Source of the DNA: Stenotrophomonas maltophilia
GTDB lineage: Bacteria; Pseudomonadota; Gammaproteobacteria; Xanthomonadales; Xanthomonadaceae
DNA: 64,000 bases
Assembly: GCF_003970865.1 (NCBI RefSeq)
Contig: NZ_RXLZ01000022.1
Location: 1 to 64,000, forward strand
Direction of reading: 5' to 3'
Shown here: in pieces, positions 8,293 to 16,337 of the stretch
Layout of the letters: each line of letters begins with the position of its first letter
Numbering within the stretch: position 1 is the stretch's first letter
Notes under the pieces: generated by a model
What the model was told of the DNA's origin: nothing
What the model saw: the letters and a program-made list of their open reading frames with translations, nothing else
Databases searched by the model: none
Position numbers and translations under genes: made by a program

Positions 8293-8354
8293 GCAGGACT
8301 CCACGGGGCAGGGGAGGCCCAGCATGCCAACAACGGTGTCCGCGTGGCGTGGAG

Positions 8355-9878
8355 TCAGCCGCGCGCGGCAAAGGTGCCGTGGAAGCCCAGTGGCACCGCA
8401 TACGGCAGCCAGGCCTGTGCCAGCGGGCCGTCATCCACATGGCGCGCATCCAGCACGGCCAGGCCGCTGCGCTTGTTCACCGGATCGAGCAGGGTGCCGA
8501 TCAACCAGCCGTCATCGGCGTTGCGGCTGCCCGGACGCGGCACGAACACATGCTCTTCGGCCATGATGTCCGGCCCGTAGTTCCACAGCTGGCGGCGCCC
8601 GTGCGCGATGTCGAACGCGGCCACGGCGTTGAAGTACGGCGCAGTGGCCGTGCCGTCGATGGTCGGCGCATACAGCCGTGCGCCACGTGTGTTCGTCGAG
8701 CGCGGGTCGAACAATGGGAACTCCACCGCGCTGATGCCCAAGGTCTCCCAGCGGGCCTGTCCACGACGCAGGTCCAGATGCAGCTCGACCAGGCTGGCGC
8801 CACTGTTGGCCGCATGTGCGCCGTCACCGGCCATCGCTTCCTTCATCGGCGAGCGTGCTTCGTTGATGTCGTCATGGCGTACTGCGCGCAGCACGATGCC
8901 GCCATCGCGGGTGAACGCGTCGCCGAAGTGGTAGATCGCCGCGAATGGAGCCTCGAACCATTGCGCCTTGTCCGGCGCATCCTTGGCGACCACCGCGATG
9001 CGCACAGGACGCTGCGGTGCGAACTGCATGCGCTCGAAGAAGCTGCCACCTGTGCCGGTGAAATCGAACGGCATCATCACGAACACCAGGTGCTGGTCGG
9101 TCATCGCGAAGGCATGCAGGTAGCCATGCTCGGGTGTTTCGATCACATTGGCGCTGCGCAGCTGGCCGTCCGCACCAATGTGCCAGACCAGCAGGCCATG
9201 GCCCCCCATCAGGCTGATCGAGCCGAAGTTCCAGAGGCTGCCGTCGCGGTCGCGCAGCGGGTGCGCCGAGAACGGCAGCGCCGCCAGGTCCGGACGCCAG
9301 GTGACCGGGCCAAGCGTCTGCAGCGAATCGGGGTCCACTTCGAACGCCGAACCGGATTCGCACAGGGCGAACAGGCGGCCATTGATCATCGTCACCGAGG
9401 TGTTGGCCACGTTGGCATCATCGTTGTTGCGTACCGCCAGCGCACCGGGAACGCTGGTGCCGGCAGCCGGATACTGGAAGCGGCCGGCCTTCTGTTCACG
9501 GGTGAATTTCGGCGTGGCGACCATGCGCCCGTGATGGGTCAGGCTGCCATCACCATTGAAGCGCCAGCCATGCACCATGCCGTCGCCATCGAACCAGTGG
9601 TCGTAGCGGAAGCCATCGCGCTCGGTCCACGCCGGGCCGTTGCGGTACAGCGTACCGGCCAGGCCTGACGGCAGCTTTCCGTGCAACTGCACGGTGGCCG
9701 GGCCGAGGCTTTCGCTGCCGACGCTGCGCCAGCCGAGCAGCCATGGGTGTTCCTGCATGCCCTGCGCGAACCGCGCCGGGTCGCCGGCGAAGGCGGGAGC
9801 GCTGCGCAGCGCGGTGGCGCCCAGAGCCAGGCAGGCACTGCTGCTGAGCAGGGTACGAAGGAAGCGGCGACGGTCCAT
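8355..9878 (-). CDS. carotenoid oxygenase family protein (RPE65/lignostilbene dioxygenase type), exported
   Basis: 507 aa. The N-terminal MDRRRFLRTLLSSSACLALGA and an alanine-rich cleavage zone form a signal with Tat character. The rest is the seven-bladed propeller family, with GTLYRNGPAWTERDGFRYDHWFDGDGMVHGWRF, LHAFAMTDQHLVF, AAIYHFGDAF and the terminal LGFHGTFAARG carrying the four iron-binding histidines expected. Members cleave conjugated double bonds in carotenoids or stilbenes using Fe(II) and O2. The substrate is unknown. It is likely co-transcribed with the DUF2141 gene upstream (25 bp apart). Confidence 0.87.
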   Translation of the reverse strand: MDRRRFLRTLLSSSACLALGATALRSAPAFAGDPARFAQGMQEHPWLLGWRSVGSESLGPATVQLHGKLPSGLAGTLYRNGPAWTERDGFRYDHWFDGDGMVHGWRFNGDGSLTHHGRMVATPKFTREQKAGRFQYPAAGTSVPGALAVRNNDDANVANTSVTMINGRLFALCESGSAFEVDPDSLQTLGPVTWRPDLAALPFSAHPLRDRDGSLWNFGSISLMGGHGLLVWHIGADGQLRSANVIETPEHGYLHAFAMTDQHLVFVMMPFDFTGTGGSFFERMQFAPQRPVRIAVVAKDAPDKAQWFEAPFAAIYHFGDAFTRDGGIVLRAVRHDDINEARSPMKEAMAGDGAHAANSGASLVELHLDLRRGQARWETLGISAVEFPLFDPRSTNTRGARLYAPTIDGTATAPYFNAVAAFDIAHGRRQLWNYGPDIMAEEHVFVPRPGSRNADDGWLIGTLLDPVNKRSGLAVLDARHVDDGPLAQAWLPYAVPLGFHGTFAARG

Positions 9879-9903
9879 GGTGGCCTCGGGTCTGGATGCG
9901 GAA

Positions 9904-10326
9904 TCAGCGCAGGGTGATGTCGATGGCGGTGCCAGCGGCCGGCACGTCGACGCGCGCCTCGTCGAAGGTCGGCTTGCGCATCACCTGCGGGTTGTTGCTG
10001 AAGCCGTAGCCTTCCACCGGCATGCCGACCAGGTTGGTGTCGAGCTTGCCGTTGTCGTTCTCGTCGTGGGTGAGCAGCACGGCATAGCTGCCGGCCGGCA
10101 CGCCCTTGAACGTGAAGTGGGCGCTGTCGCCGCTGGGCGCCGCCTGCTGGGCCTGCACGGGCCTGGCCTTGCCGTCCCAGGCGGCAGCGCTGTCGACCAG
10201 CGCAACGCGCAGGGTGCCGGTCTGCACGCGGACGTCGTGCACGGTCACGGCCAGGTCGGCGGCGTGGGCACTGCCGGCCAGGGCCAGGGCAGTCAGGGCA
10301 GTGCTGAGCAGGGCGGTACGGATCAT
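9904..10326 (-). CDS. DUF2141 periplasmic protein
   Basis: 140 aa with a signal peptide (MIRTALLSTALTALALAGSAHA). The mature domain matches DUF2141 in pattern: LAVTVHDVRVQTGTLRVALVD, FTFKGVPAGSYAVLLTHDENDNGKLDTN and GMPVEGYGFSNNPQ. The family is small, beta-rich and secreted, often encoded beside carotenoid or lipid-related genes; its biochemical role is not established. It leads the operon with the carotenoid-oxygenase-like gene and is divergent from the two-component pair. Confidence 0.83.
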   Translation of the reverse strand: MIRTALLSTALTALALAGSAHAADLAVTVHDVRVQTGTLRVALVDSAAAWDGKARPVQAQQAAPSGDSAHFTFKGVPAGSYAVLLTHDENDNGKLDTNLVGMPVEGYGFSNNPQVMRKPTFDEARVDVPAAGTAIDITLR

Positions 10327-10482
10327 GGCAGTGGCTCCGGAAGTGTGTGTGGCGGTGTGGAGCCAGTCTGCGTGGGGCGCTGCACTGGGTTCAGGGCCAG
10401 TGGTCATCGATTCGACGTGCCAGAAGTCACTTTCTGCGCCGGACCCATTGCCGCCGGCGTGCGCGGCGGTCAGCATCTGGCC

Positions 10483-11583
10483 ATGCCCAGCCTGTTCCGC
10501 CATCTGTTGCGTCCCCTCAGCCTTGCCGGCCTGGTCACCGTGCTGGCGGTGGGCCTGTCGTTCGCTGTACAGCGCAGCGGTGCCGGGCTGAGCCTGCTGC
10601 TGCTTGCCGCGTTCCTGCTGCTGTTCGTGGTGCACGGCTGGGCGTCGGTGCCATCCCGCGTGCGCGCCGTCGCGGCGGTGTTGCAGGCGTTGCTGGCGGT
10701 AGTGCTGGTTGCGCTGCAGCCGCGTACTGGAACCGCTCCGGTGCTGCTGGTGGTGCTGGTCGCACAGCTGGCCGAGCACTGGCCGCCGCGCTTCGTGCTG
10801 GGCGTTGCGCTGCTGGCCAACCTGGCGGTGTATGCCGCGCTGCGCCACAGCGGCTTCAGCCAGCCGCTGCTGGTGGTGCTGCTCTATGGCGGCTTCCAGG
10901 CCTTCGCCGCGTTGACTGCACACTATGCCCGCAGCACGGCGCTGGCCCGCGATGACCTGGCCCGGGTCAACGCCGACCTGCTGGCCACCCGCGCGCTGCT
11001 GGCCGACAGCGCACGCGATGCCGAGCGCCTGCGCCTGGCGCGCGAACTGCACGATGTGGCCGGGCACAAGCTCACCGCGATGCGGCTCAATCTGCGCGCC
11101 CTGGCCGCTGACCCTGCGCTGGCCGGTCGCGAAGGGCTGGTGCTGGCGGAACAGTTGTCCGGCGAGTTGCTGGCCGACATCCGCCAGGTGGTGCAATCGA
11201 TGCGCGATGATCGCGGCCTCGATCTGGCCACCGCACTGCATGCGCTGGCCGCACCCTTCCCACGACCGAAGCTGCAGCTGCAGATCGGCGACGGGGTGCG
11301 CGTGGCAGACCCGTTGATGGCCGAGACCGTGCTGCGGCTGGTGCAGGAAGCCCTGACCAACGCCGCCCGCCACGGCAATGCAGACACCGTGTGGCTGATG
11401 ATCAGTGAAGAGGATTCCCAGTTGCGTATCGATATCCGCGATGACGGCCAGCGCGCCGAACGCATCCGCGAGGGCAATGGCATCGCCGGCATGCGCGAGC
11501 GTCTGGCGGCCGTACAGGGGCGGTTGGAGCTGGCGCGAACCGCGCAGGGCGGCATGCATCTGACCGCGCGGTTGCCGGCATGA
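10483..11583 (+). CDS. sensor histidine kinase, HisKA_3 (NarL/DesK-type)
   Basis: 366 aa. About five membrane helices fill residues 1-145, with no large periplasmic domain, so the sensor resembles DesK-type membrane-state or intramembrane sensors. The dimerisation/phosphorylation motif is RLRLARELHDVAGHKL with His190. The ATPase has the N box LVQEALTNAARHG and the G box GNGIAGMRERL. The ATG at 10483 is the first that gives the membrane domain; the reading frame runs far upstream without meaning. The stop overlaps the response regulator start (ATGA). Confidence 0.9.
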   Translation: MPSLFRHLLRPLSLAGLVTVLAVGLSFAVQRSGAGLSLLLLAAFLLLFVVHGWASVPSRVRAVAAVLQALLAVVLVALQPRTGTAPVLLVVLVAQLAEHWPPRFVLGVALLANLAVYAALRHSGFSQPLLVVLLYGGFQAFAALTAHYARSTALARDDLARVNADLLATRALLADSARDAERLRLARELHDVAGHKLTAMRLNLRALAADPALAGREGLVLAEQLSGELLADIRQVVQSMRDDRGLDLATALHALAAPFPRPKLQLQIGDGVRVADPLMAETVLRLVQEALTNAARHGNADTVWLMISEEDSQLRIDIRDDGQRAERIREGNGIAGMRERLAAVQGRLELARTAQGGMHLTARLPA

Positions 11584-12218
11584 GTGCCGCCAAGATCCGG
11601 GTGGCGCTGGCCGATGACCAGGCGCTGGTCCGCGCCGGCCTGCGCGCGCTGCTGCAGGGCCTGGGCGTGGACGTGGTGCTGGAGGCCGAGGAGGGCCAGA
11701 CGCTGCTGGACGCGTTGGCCGCCCAGCGCGTGGATGTGGTGCTCAGTGACATCCGCATGCCCGGGATGGACGGCATCGAGGCAGTGCGCCAGCTGCGCGC
11801 GCGCGGCGATGCCACGCCGTGGCTGCTGCTGACCACCTTTGATGAAAGTGATCTGCTGCTGCGTGCCAGCGAGGCCGGCGCACAGGGCTTCCTGCTCAAG
11901 GATGCGGCACCCGCAGACCTGCGCGAAGCGATCGAGCGCGTCGCCGCTGGTGAGACCCTGCTGCTGCCGGTCAGTACCGAGCCGGTGCGCGCCCGTTACC
12001 GCTTCCACGACGAAGCACCGCCCACCGATACCTTCGGGGAACGCGAAGTGGCGATCCTGCGCCTGTTGGCTGGGGGATACAGCAACAAGGAGATCGCACG
12101 CAGCCTGTTCCTGGCCGAAGGCACGGTGAAGAACTACGTGTCCGCCATACTCGACAAGCTGGGCACCCGCGATCGCACCCGTGCGGTGCTCAAGGCGATT
12201 ACCCTGCGCATCATCTGA
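11580..12218 (+). CDS. NarL/LuxR family response regulator
   Basis: 212 aa. The receiver domain has acidic residues Asp12 and Asp13, the phospho-acceptor Asp57 (VLSDIRMPGMDG) and the conserved Lys in FLLKDAAP. The LuxR-type helix-turn-helix is FGEREVAILRLLAGGYSNKEIARSLFLAEGTVKNYVSAILDKL. It is translationally coupled to the kinase by a 4-bp overlap. Targets are not evident; the divergent DUF2141/carotenoid oxygenase operon is one candidate. Confidence 0.93.
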   Translation: MSAAKIRVALADDQALVRAGLRALLQGLGVDVVLEAEEGQTLLDALAAQRVDVVLSDIRMPGMDGIEAVRQLRARGDATPWLLLTTFDESDLLLRASEAGAQGFLLKDAAPADLREAIERVAAGETLLLPVSTEPVRARYRFHDEAPPTDTFGEREVAILRLLAGGYSNKEIARSLFLAEGTVKNYVSAILDKLGTRDRTRAVLKAITLRII

Positions 12219-12240
12219 GTGGACCGAGCAAGGAGTGCCA

Positions 12241-12612
12241 GTGAACCCGATCCTGCATGTGGAAATCCCGGCCAGTGACCTGGACCGTGCCATCACGTTC
12301 TACCAGCGGTGGCTGCAGGTCGCGGTGGACGAACCTATCGTGCTGCACGACTGCCGGATGGCCTACCTGCCGTTCTCCGATGAGGCCGCCGGTGCCAGCA
12401 TTGCGCTGGTGCACGGCGCGGACTACCGGCCCTCCGAGCAGGGTGCGCGCATCTACATCGGCGTCGATGACCTGGATGCGAGCCTGGAGCGTGCACTGCA
12501 GGCCGGAGCTGAGCTACGCTTCGGACCCGCCGATGCGGGTGACTGGCGTGTGGCCGAGATCCGCGACAGCGAAGGCAACCGGATTGCGTTGCAGGCGCGC
12601 GCGTCCATGTAG
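12241..12612 (+). CDS. VOC (glyoxalase/bleomycin-resistance fold) family protein
   Basis: 123 aa. It begins with a GTG at 12241 placed after AAGGAG; the family's opening (ILHVEIPASDLDRAITFYQRWLQV) starts immediately. The end, AEIRDSEGNRIALQA, is the usual closing strand. VOC proteins bind metal and small substrates; no specific function can be given. It follows the response regulator by 22 bp and may belong to that operon. The TAG stop comes from the GTAG of a SMAG unit. Confidence 0.85.
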   Translation: MNPILHVEIPASDLDRAITFYQRWLQVAVDEPIVLHDCRMAYLPFSDEAAGASIALVHGADYRPSEQGARIYIGVDDLDASLERALQAGAELRFGPADAGDWRVAEIRDSEGNRIALQARASM

Positions 12613-12679
12613 CGTCGAGCCATGCTCGACTGCTTCTGGGGCGCTGGGAACGCGCCAGTCGAGCATGGCTCGACTCTAC
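12609..12679. repeat. SMAG inverted pair (GTCGAGC class)
   Basis: Units at 12609-12632 (plus) and 12656-12679 (minus) face each other and could form a long hairpin. The first GTAG provides the VOC gene's stop codon. Confidence 0.9.
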
Positions 12680-12683
12680 AAAA

Positions 12684-12711
12684 GCACCCGTCGGGCAGGG
12701 CTCGACGCTAC
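12684..12711 (-). repeat. SMAG-type unit, divergent copy
   Basis: Minus-strand GTAG (12708-12711), then GCGTCGAGCCCTGCCCGAC, a variant of the neighbouring GTCGAGC class with a changed loop. Its GTAG provides the TAG stop of the N-acetyltransferase gene. Confidence 0.8.
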
Positions 12712-13550
12712 ACGTGGGTCGCGGCGCGCGAGCGCTGCAGCCAGTCATTGATGGCCGGGTCCAGTCGCGGGTCGTCCGGCAGCTGCATGCCGAAGCGCTG
12801 CTGCAGCACGTCACGCACATCACCCACATCATGCAGCGGGCGCTTGTCCGGTGCCTGGCCAGGGCGGTACTCGGTGTAGTTGCCGCTGCCGATGGTACGG
12901 CGCCAGTCCGGCCCGGTCAGCGATGCGCGCAGCTGGCCGGGGAAACTGGAATCGGGATGGGTGCATACGTACCAGTTGCCCACCACGTTGTCGATCGGTG
13001 CCGGCGCCTGCAGGTCGAACCGATACATCGCCCGCCAGCCATCGTTGGATTCGGCCGACAGCACGAAATCACCCTCGTCGGGCAGGCGCTGCAGCAGATA
13101 GCGTTCGTGCGGCGTGACCTGCGGCTGCGGATCATGCAGCCGCAGGGGCACGGTCGGGGTCAGGCTGCCGAAACCGGCATCCACCAGCCAGTCATCGCCA
13201 TCCACCTGCACGCGTAGCAGCAGGTGGGTACGCGCGGTCAGTTCGCCGTCCTGGGCGGCCAGCAGTACGCGCGCGCTCAATGGCTGCGCGTCGAAGTCCA
13301 ATGCCTGCAGCAGCGCCAGCAACCCGCCATTGAGTTCGAAGCAGTAACCACCGCGGCGGTCGTCCAGCAGCTTGCGCTGCACGCTGTCCAGGTCGATCGG
13401 CACCGCATCGCGCAGCAGGCAGCTGAGGGTCTCGAAGGGCAGCAGTGCGTTGTGGCGCTGCTGCAGCAGGGTCAGGCCGGCCAGGGTCCGCGGTGGCGGC
13501 GCATCCAGCTGCAGCCGCTGCAGGTAGCGGGGGACATCGAGCGTCGTCAT
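12708..13550 (-). CDS. arylamine N-acetyltransferase
   Basis: 280 aa, the usual NAT length. The catalytic triad is in place: Cys70 in RRGGYCFELNGGL, His109 in TARTHLLLRV and Asp124 in WLVDAGFGS. NATs transfer acetyl from acetyl-CoA to aromatic amines or hydrazines in the cytosol. I chose the ATG at 13550 (MTTLDVPRYLQRL), which matches the family start. It is convergent with the VOC gene, and both genes end in SMAG-derived TAG codons. Confidence 0.93.
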   Translation of the reverse strand: MTTLDVPRYLQRLQLDAPPPRTLAGLTLLQQRHNALLPFETLSCLLRDAVPIDLDSVQRKLLDDRRGGYCFELNGGLLALLQALDFDAQPLSARVLLAAQDGELTARTHLLLRVQVDGDDWLVDAGFGSLTPTVPLRLHDPQPQVTPHERYLLQRLPDEGDFVLSAESNDGWRAMYRFDLQAPAPIDNVVGNWYVCTHPDSSFPGQLRASLTGPDWRRTIGSGNYTEYRPGQAPDKRPLHDVGDVRDVLQQRFGMQLPDDPRLDPAINDWLQRSRAATHV

Positions 13551-13753
13551 GGAGGCACCGGGCGGGGGAGGGATGTCCACTGTGCTCCCCCAACCGGGGT
13601 TGAGGTCAAGCGCGGCGGCGGTGTCATGCCCCCGTCGCCTGCACCCGGTACAAAGGCCGCGTCCACCAGCGATGGAGGGACGCAGACGAAGAAAGCGCTA
13701 AAGTTGTCCTGAATAAGGCCGATACAGGTGCGTCCTTCCGCCTGGAGTCTGTC

Positions 13754-16291
13754 ATGTCGGCCGTTGTCCCCCACCTCCGGTCCCTGCGCACGCGCCTTGC
13801 TGCGTTGCACTCGGCGTCTCCCGGGCTGCTGCGCTGGCTGCAGCCTCATCGGCTCAGCGTGGCCAACAAGCTCAAGGCCACACTGTGGATCTGCGGCCTG
13901 GGCCTGGTGGCGATCGCTGCTGTCTACGCCTGGACTGGCCATGCCAACGCACTGGCTGCGCGCAGCCAGGCCAGCTACCAGCGCGGCAGCGATCTGGCTG
14001 CCAGCCTGTCCACGCGGGTGGCCGAAGCGCGTCGCCTGCAGACCCAGTATGCACGCAGTTTCGATGATGCCGACCGCGCGCAGCTGTTGGCCACGCAGAA
14101 GGCGTTGCAGACCGATCTGCAGGCGCTGCGCGCGACGCCGATGGATGCTGGCCGGCGCAAGGCTCTGCAGGCACTGACCGAAGCTGCCGACGCGTTCTCA
14201 CAGGGTGTGGCCGCCCTGTTCGAACGTGTCGACGAGATGGGCCGTGGTGATGCCGGCCTCGCTGCGCAGTTGCAGCAGGCCGCCGACACGCTGCAGGCGC
14301 AGGTGGATGTGCAGCAGCGGCCCGCGCTGGCGTTGTCCCTGCAGAAGATGCGAAGGCAGGAGGCACTGCTGCTGCTCGACGGTGATTCCACCCACGCCGA
14401 CCGTGCCAGCGAGGAGAAGCTGCCGTTTGATCTCGCGCTGGCGGGCCTGCCTGCGGATGTGCAGGACACCCTGCGCACCGGGATGGAGGCGTATCAGGCT
14501 GCATTGCTGGGGTATACCGCTGCCCGCGTCGGCCTGGATGTGGAAGCGCAGTCGCTGCTGGATACTGCCGCGGGCGTAGCGCCGGCGCTGGCCGCATTCC
14601 AGCAGGCACAGGTGGCGGCGCTGGCCAAGGCGCAGGCGCGGCAACAGGCCGGCGCGCGTACGATGAGCGTGCTGTTCGCACTGACCCTGCTGCTGGTGGC
14701 CGGCGTGCTGATCACCAGCCTGGTGCTGGTGCTGCGTGCGGTGCGCCAGCCGATCCAGGACACCCTGCGTTTCGCCAGCGACATCGCCGACGACCGCCTT
14801 GACACCACTCTGCGCGTCTACAACGCCAACGATGAGATCGGCCAGCTGGCCCAGCGCCTGGTCGACATGCAGCAGCGCTTGCGCGCGCGCATCGAGACCG
14901 AGCGTGCCGTGGCCCGCGGCAACACCCGCGTGCGCCAGGCATTGGACAGCGCACAGGCTGGCTTGATGGTGATCGATGCCGAAGGCCTGGTGGCGTACGC
15001 CAATCCGGCGCTGCTGCAGCAACTGGAATGCCAGGGCGACGAGCTGGTGGGCAGCGATGCGGTGCGCCTGCATCCGGCGCTGGCCAGCCTGGCCGGCGTG
15101 CGACATCGCGAAGAACGCGAGATCGGCCATGGCGGCGTGCGCTATCAGCTGATCGCCAATCCCATCGTCGACGAAGGGCATTTTCTCGGCGTGGCGGTGG
15201 AATGGCGCAGCCGCGCGCTGGAAACCCTGCTGGAAACCGAAGTGGCAGCACTGGTCGACGCCGCCGCACATGGCGACCTGCACGGCCGCATCGCGCTGGA
15301 GGGAAAGCAGGGTTTTGTGCGTACGTTGTCGACCAGCATCAATCGCCTGTTGACCACCTTCGAGACCAACCTTGGCGATCTGCAGGCACTTCTGGCGGCG
15401 CTGGCCCGTGGTGACCTCAGCGTGCGCATGGAAGGTGAGCTGCAGGGCGTGTTCGCACGCATGCGCGACGATGCCAACGCCACCGTCGCGCAACTGGGCC
15501 GCATCGTCACCCGCATCCAGCAGGCGACGTCCAGCCTCGACACGGGTGTCGGTGAGATCGTTGCCGGTCACCATGATCTGTCGCAGCGTACCGAACAGCA
15601 GGCGGCCAACCTGGAAGAGACGGCAGCGTCGATGCACGAGCTGACCGACACTGTTGGCCGCAATGCCGATGCCGCGGGCCGTGCCGACATGCTGGTCAAG
15701 GGCGCGGCGGCAGTGGCGCAGCGCGGTGGCGAGGCCGTTGGCCAGGTGGTTGCGACCATGCATGGCATCAGCGAGGCCTCGCGGCGGATCGGCGACATCA
15801 CCCAGCTGATCGATGGCATCGCCTTCCAGACCAACATCCTCGCGCTGAATGCTGCGGTGGAAGCGGCGCGCGCGGGTGAGCAGGGTCGCAGCTTCGCTGT
15901 GGTAGCCGCGGAAGTGCGCCTGCTGGCACAACGCAGCGCGGAGGCGGCCAAGCAGATCAAGGGCCTGATCGAGGATTCGGTGGCGCGTGTGGGCCAGGGC
16001 AACCAGCAGGCCGAACAGGCCGGCACCACGATGGGCGAGATTGTCGGCAGCGTGCAGCAGCTTGCGGATCTGCTGGCCGGTATCCGCAGCGCATCGCAGG
16101 ACCAGCATGCCGGCATCGCCCAGGTGAACCAGACCATCGTGCAGATGGAAGCCAGTACCCAGCGCAACGCCAGCCTGGTGGAAGAGGCTGGTGCTTCTAC
16201 GGCGCAGATGCAGGCGCAGGTGCATGCCCTGGCCGAAGCGGTGGGCGCGTTCCACCTGCAGTCGATGACACAGGCGCACGCTGCAGCCTGA
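13754..16291 (+). CDS. methyl-accepting chemotaxis protein with PAS-like domain
   Basis: 845 aa. A first membrane helix at about residues 43-62 and a second at about 300-325 bracket a helical periplasmic ligand domain of some 240 residues. A HAMP follows (RAVRQPIQDTLRFASDIADDRLDTTL), then a PAS-like module (ALDSAQAGLMVIDAEGLVAYANPALLQQL), a second HAMP-like helix and the signalling hairpin with AFQTNILALNAAVEAARAGEQGRSFAVVAAEVRLLA. The C-terminus has no CheR-docking pentapeptide. It is a monocistronic gene ahead of a SMAG hairpin. Confidence 0.93.
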   Translation: MSAVVPHLRSLRTRLAALHSASPGLLRWLQPHRLSVANKLKATLWICGLGLVAIAAVYAWTGHANALAARSQASYQRGSDLAASLSTRVAEARRLQTQYARSFDDADRAQLLATQKALQTDLQALRATPMDAGRRKALQALTEAADAFSQGVAALFERVDEMGRGDAGLAAQLQQAADTLQAQVDVQQRPALALSLQKMRRQEALLLLDGDSTHADRASEEKLPFDLALAGLPADVQDTLRTGMEAYQAALLGYTAARVGLDVEAQSLLDTAAGVAPALAAFQQAQVAALAKAQARQQAGARTMSVLFALTLLLVAGVLITSLVLVLRAVRQPIQDTLRFASDIADDRLDTTLRVYNANDEIGQLAQRLVDMQQRLRARIETERAVARGNTRVRQALDSAQAGLMVIDAEGLVAYANPALLQQLECQGDELVGSDAVRLHPALASLAGVRHREEREIGHGGVRYQLIANPIVDEGHFLGVAVEWRSRALETLLETEVAALVDAAAHGDLHGRIALEGKQGFVRTLSTSINRLLTTFETNLGDLQALLAALARGDLSVRMEGELQGVFARMRDDANATVAQLGRIVTRIQQATSSLDTGVGEIVAGHHDLSQRTEQQAANLEETAASMHELTDTVGRNADAAGRADMLVKGAAAVAQRGGEAVGQVVATMHGISEASRRIGDITQLIDGIAFQTNILALNAAVEAARAGEQGRSFAVVAAEVRLLAQRSAEAAKQIKGLIEDSVARVGQGNQQAEQAGTTMGEIVGSVQQLADLLAGIRSASQDQHAGIAQVNQTIVQMEASTQRNASLVEEAGASTAQMQAQVHALAEAVGAFHLQSMTQAHAAA

Positions 16292-16301
16292 TCCTGCTCC
16301 G

Positions 16302-16328
16302 GTAGTGCCGGCCGCTGGCCGGCACTAC
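16302..16328. repeat. symmetrical SMAG palindrome
   Basis: GTAGTGCCGGCC-GCT-GGCCGGCACTAC: a GTAG unit whose far end is also CTAC, making a 27-bp near-perfect palindrome between the convergent chemoreceptor and reductase genes. It is a plausible two-way terminator. Confidence 0.9.
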
Positions 16329-16337
16329 CCTTGTGGC

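Noticed and set aside
9640..10482. Long in-frame extension of the histidine kinase
   Set aside because: It runs opposite the DUF2141 and carotenoid-oxygenase genes and has no membrane or domain pattern; the ATG at 10483 starts the sensor domain.
13593..13753. Promoter elements before the chemoreceptor gene
   Set aside because: A sequence like AAAGTTGTCC...GGCCGATA is present near 13700, but I cannot match it confidently to sigma-28 or sigma-70 spacing.
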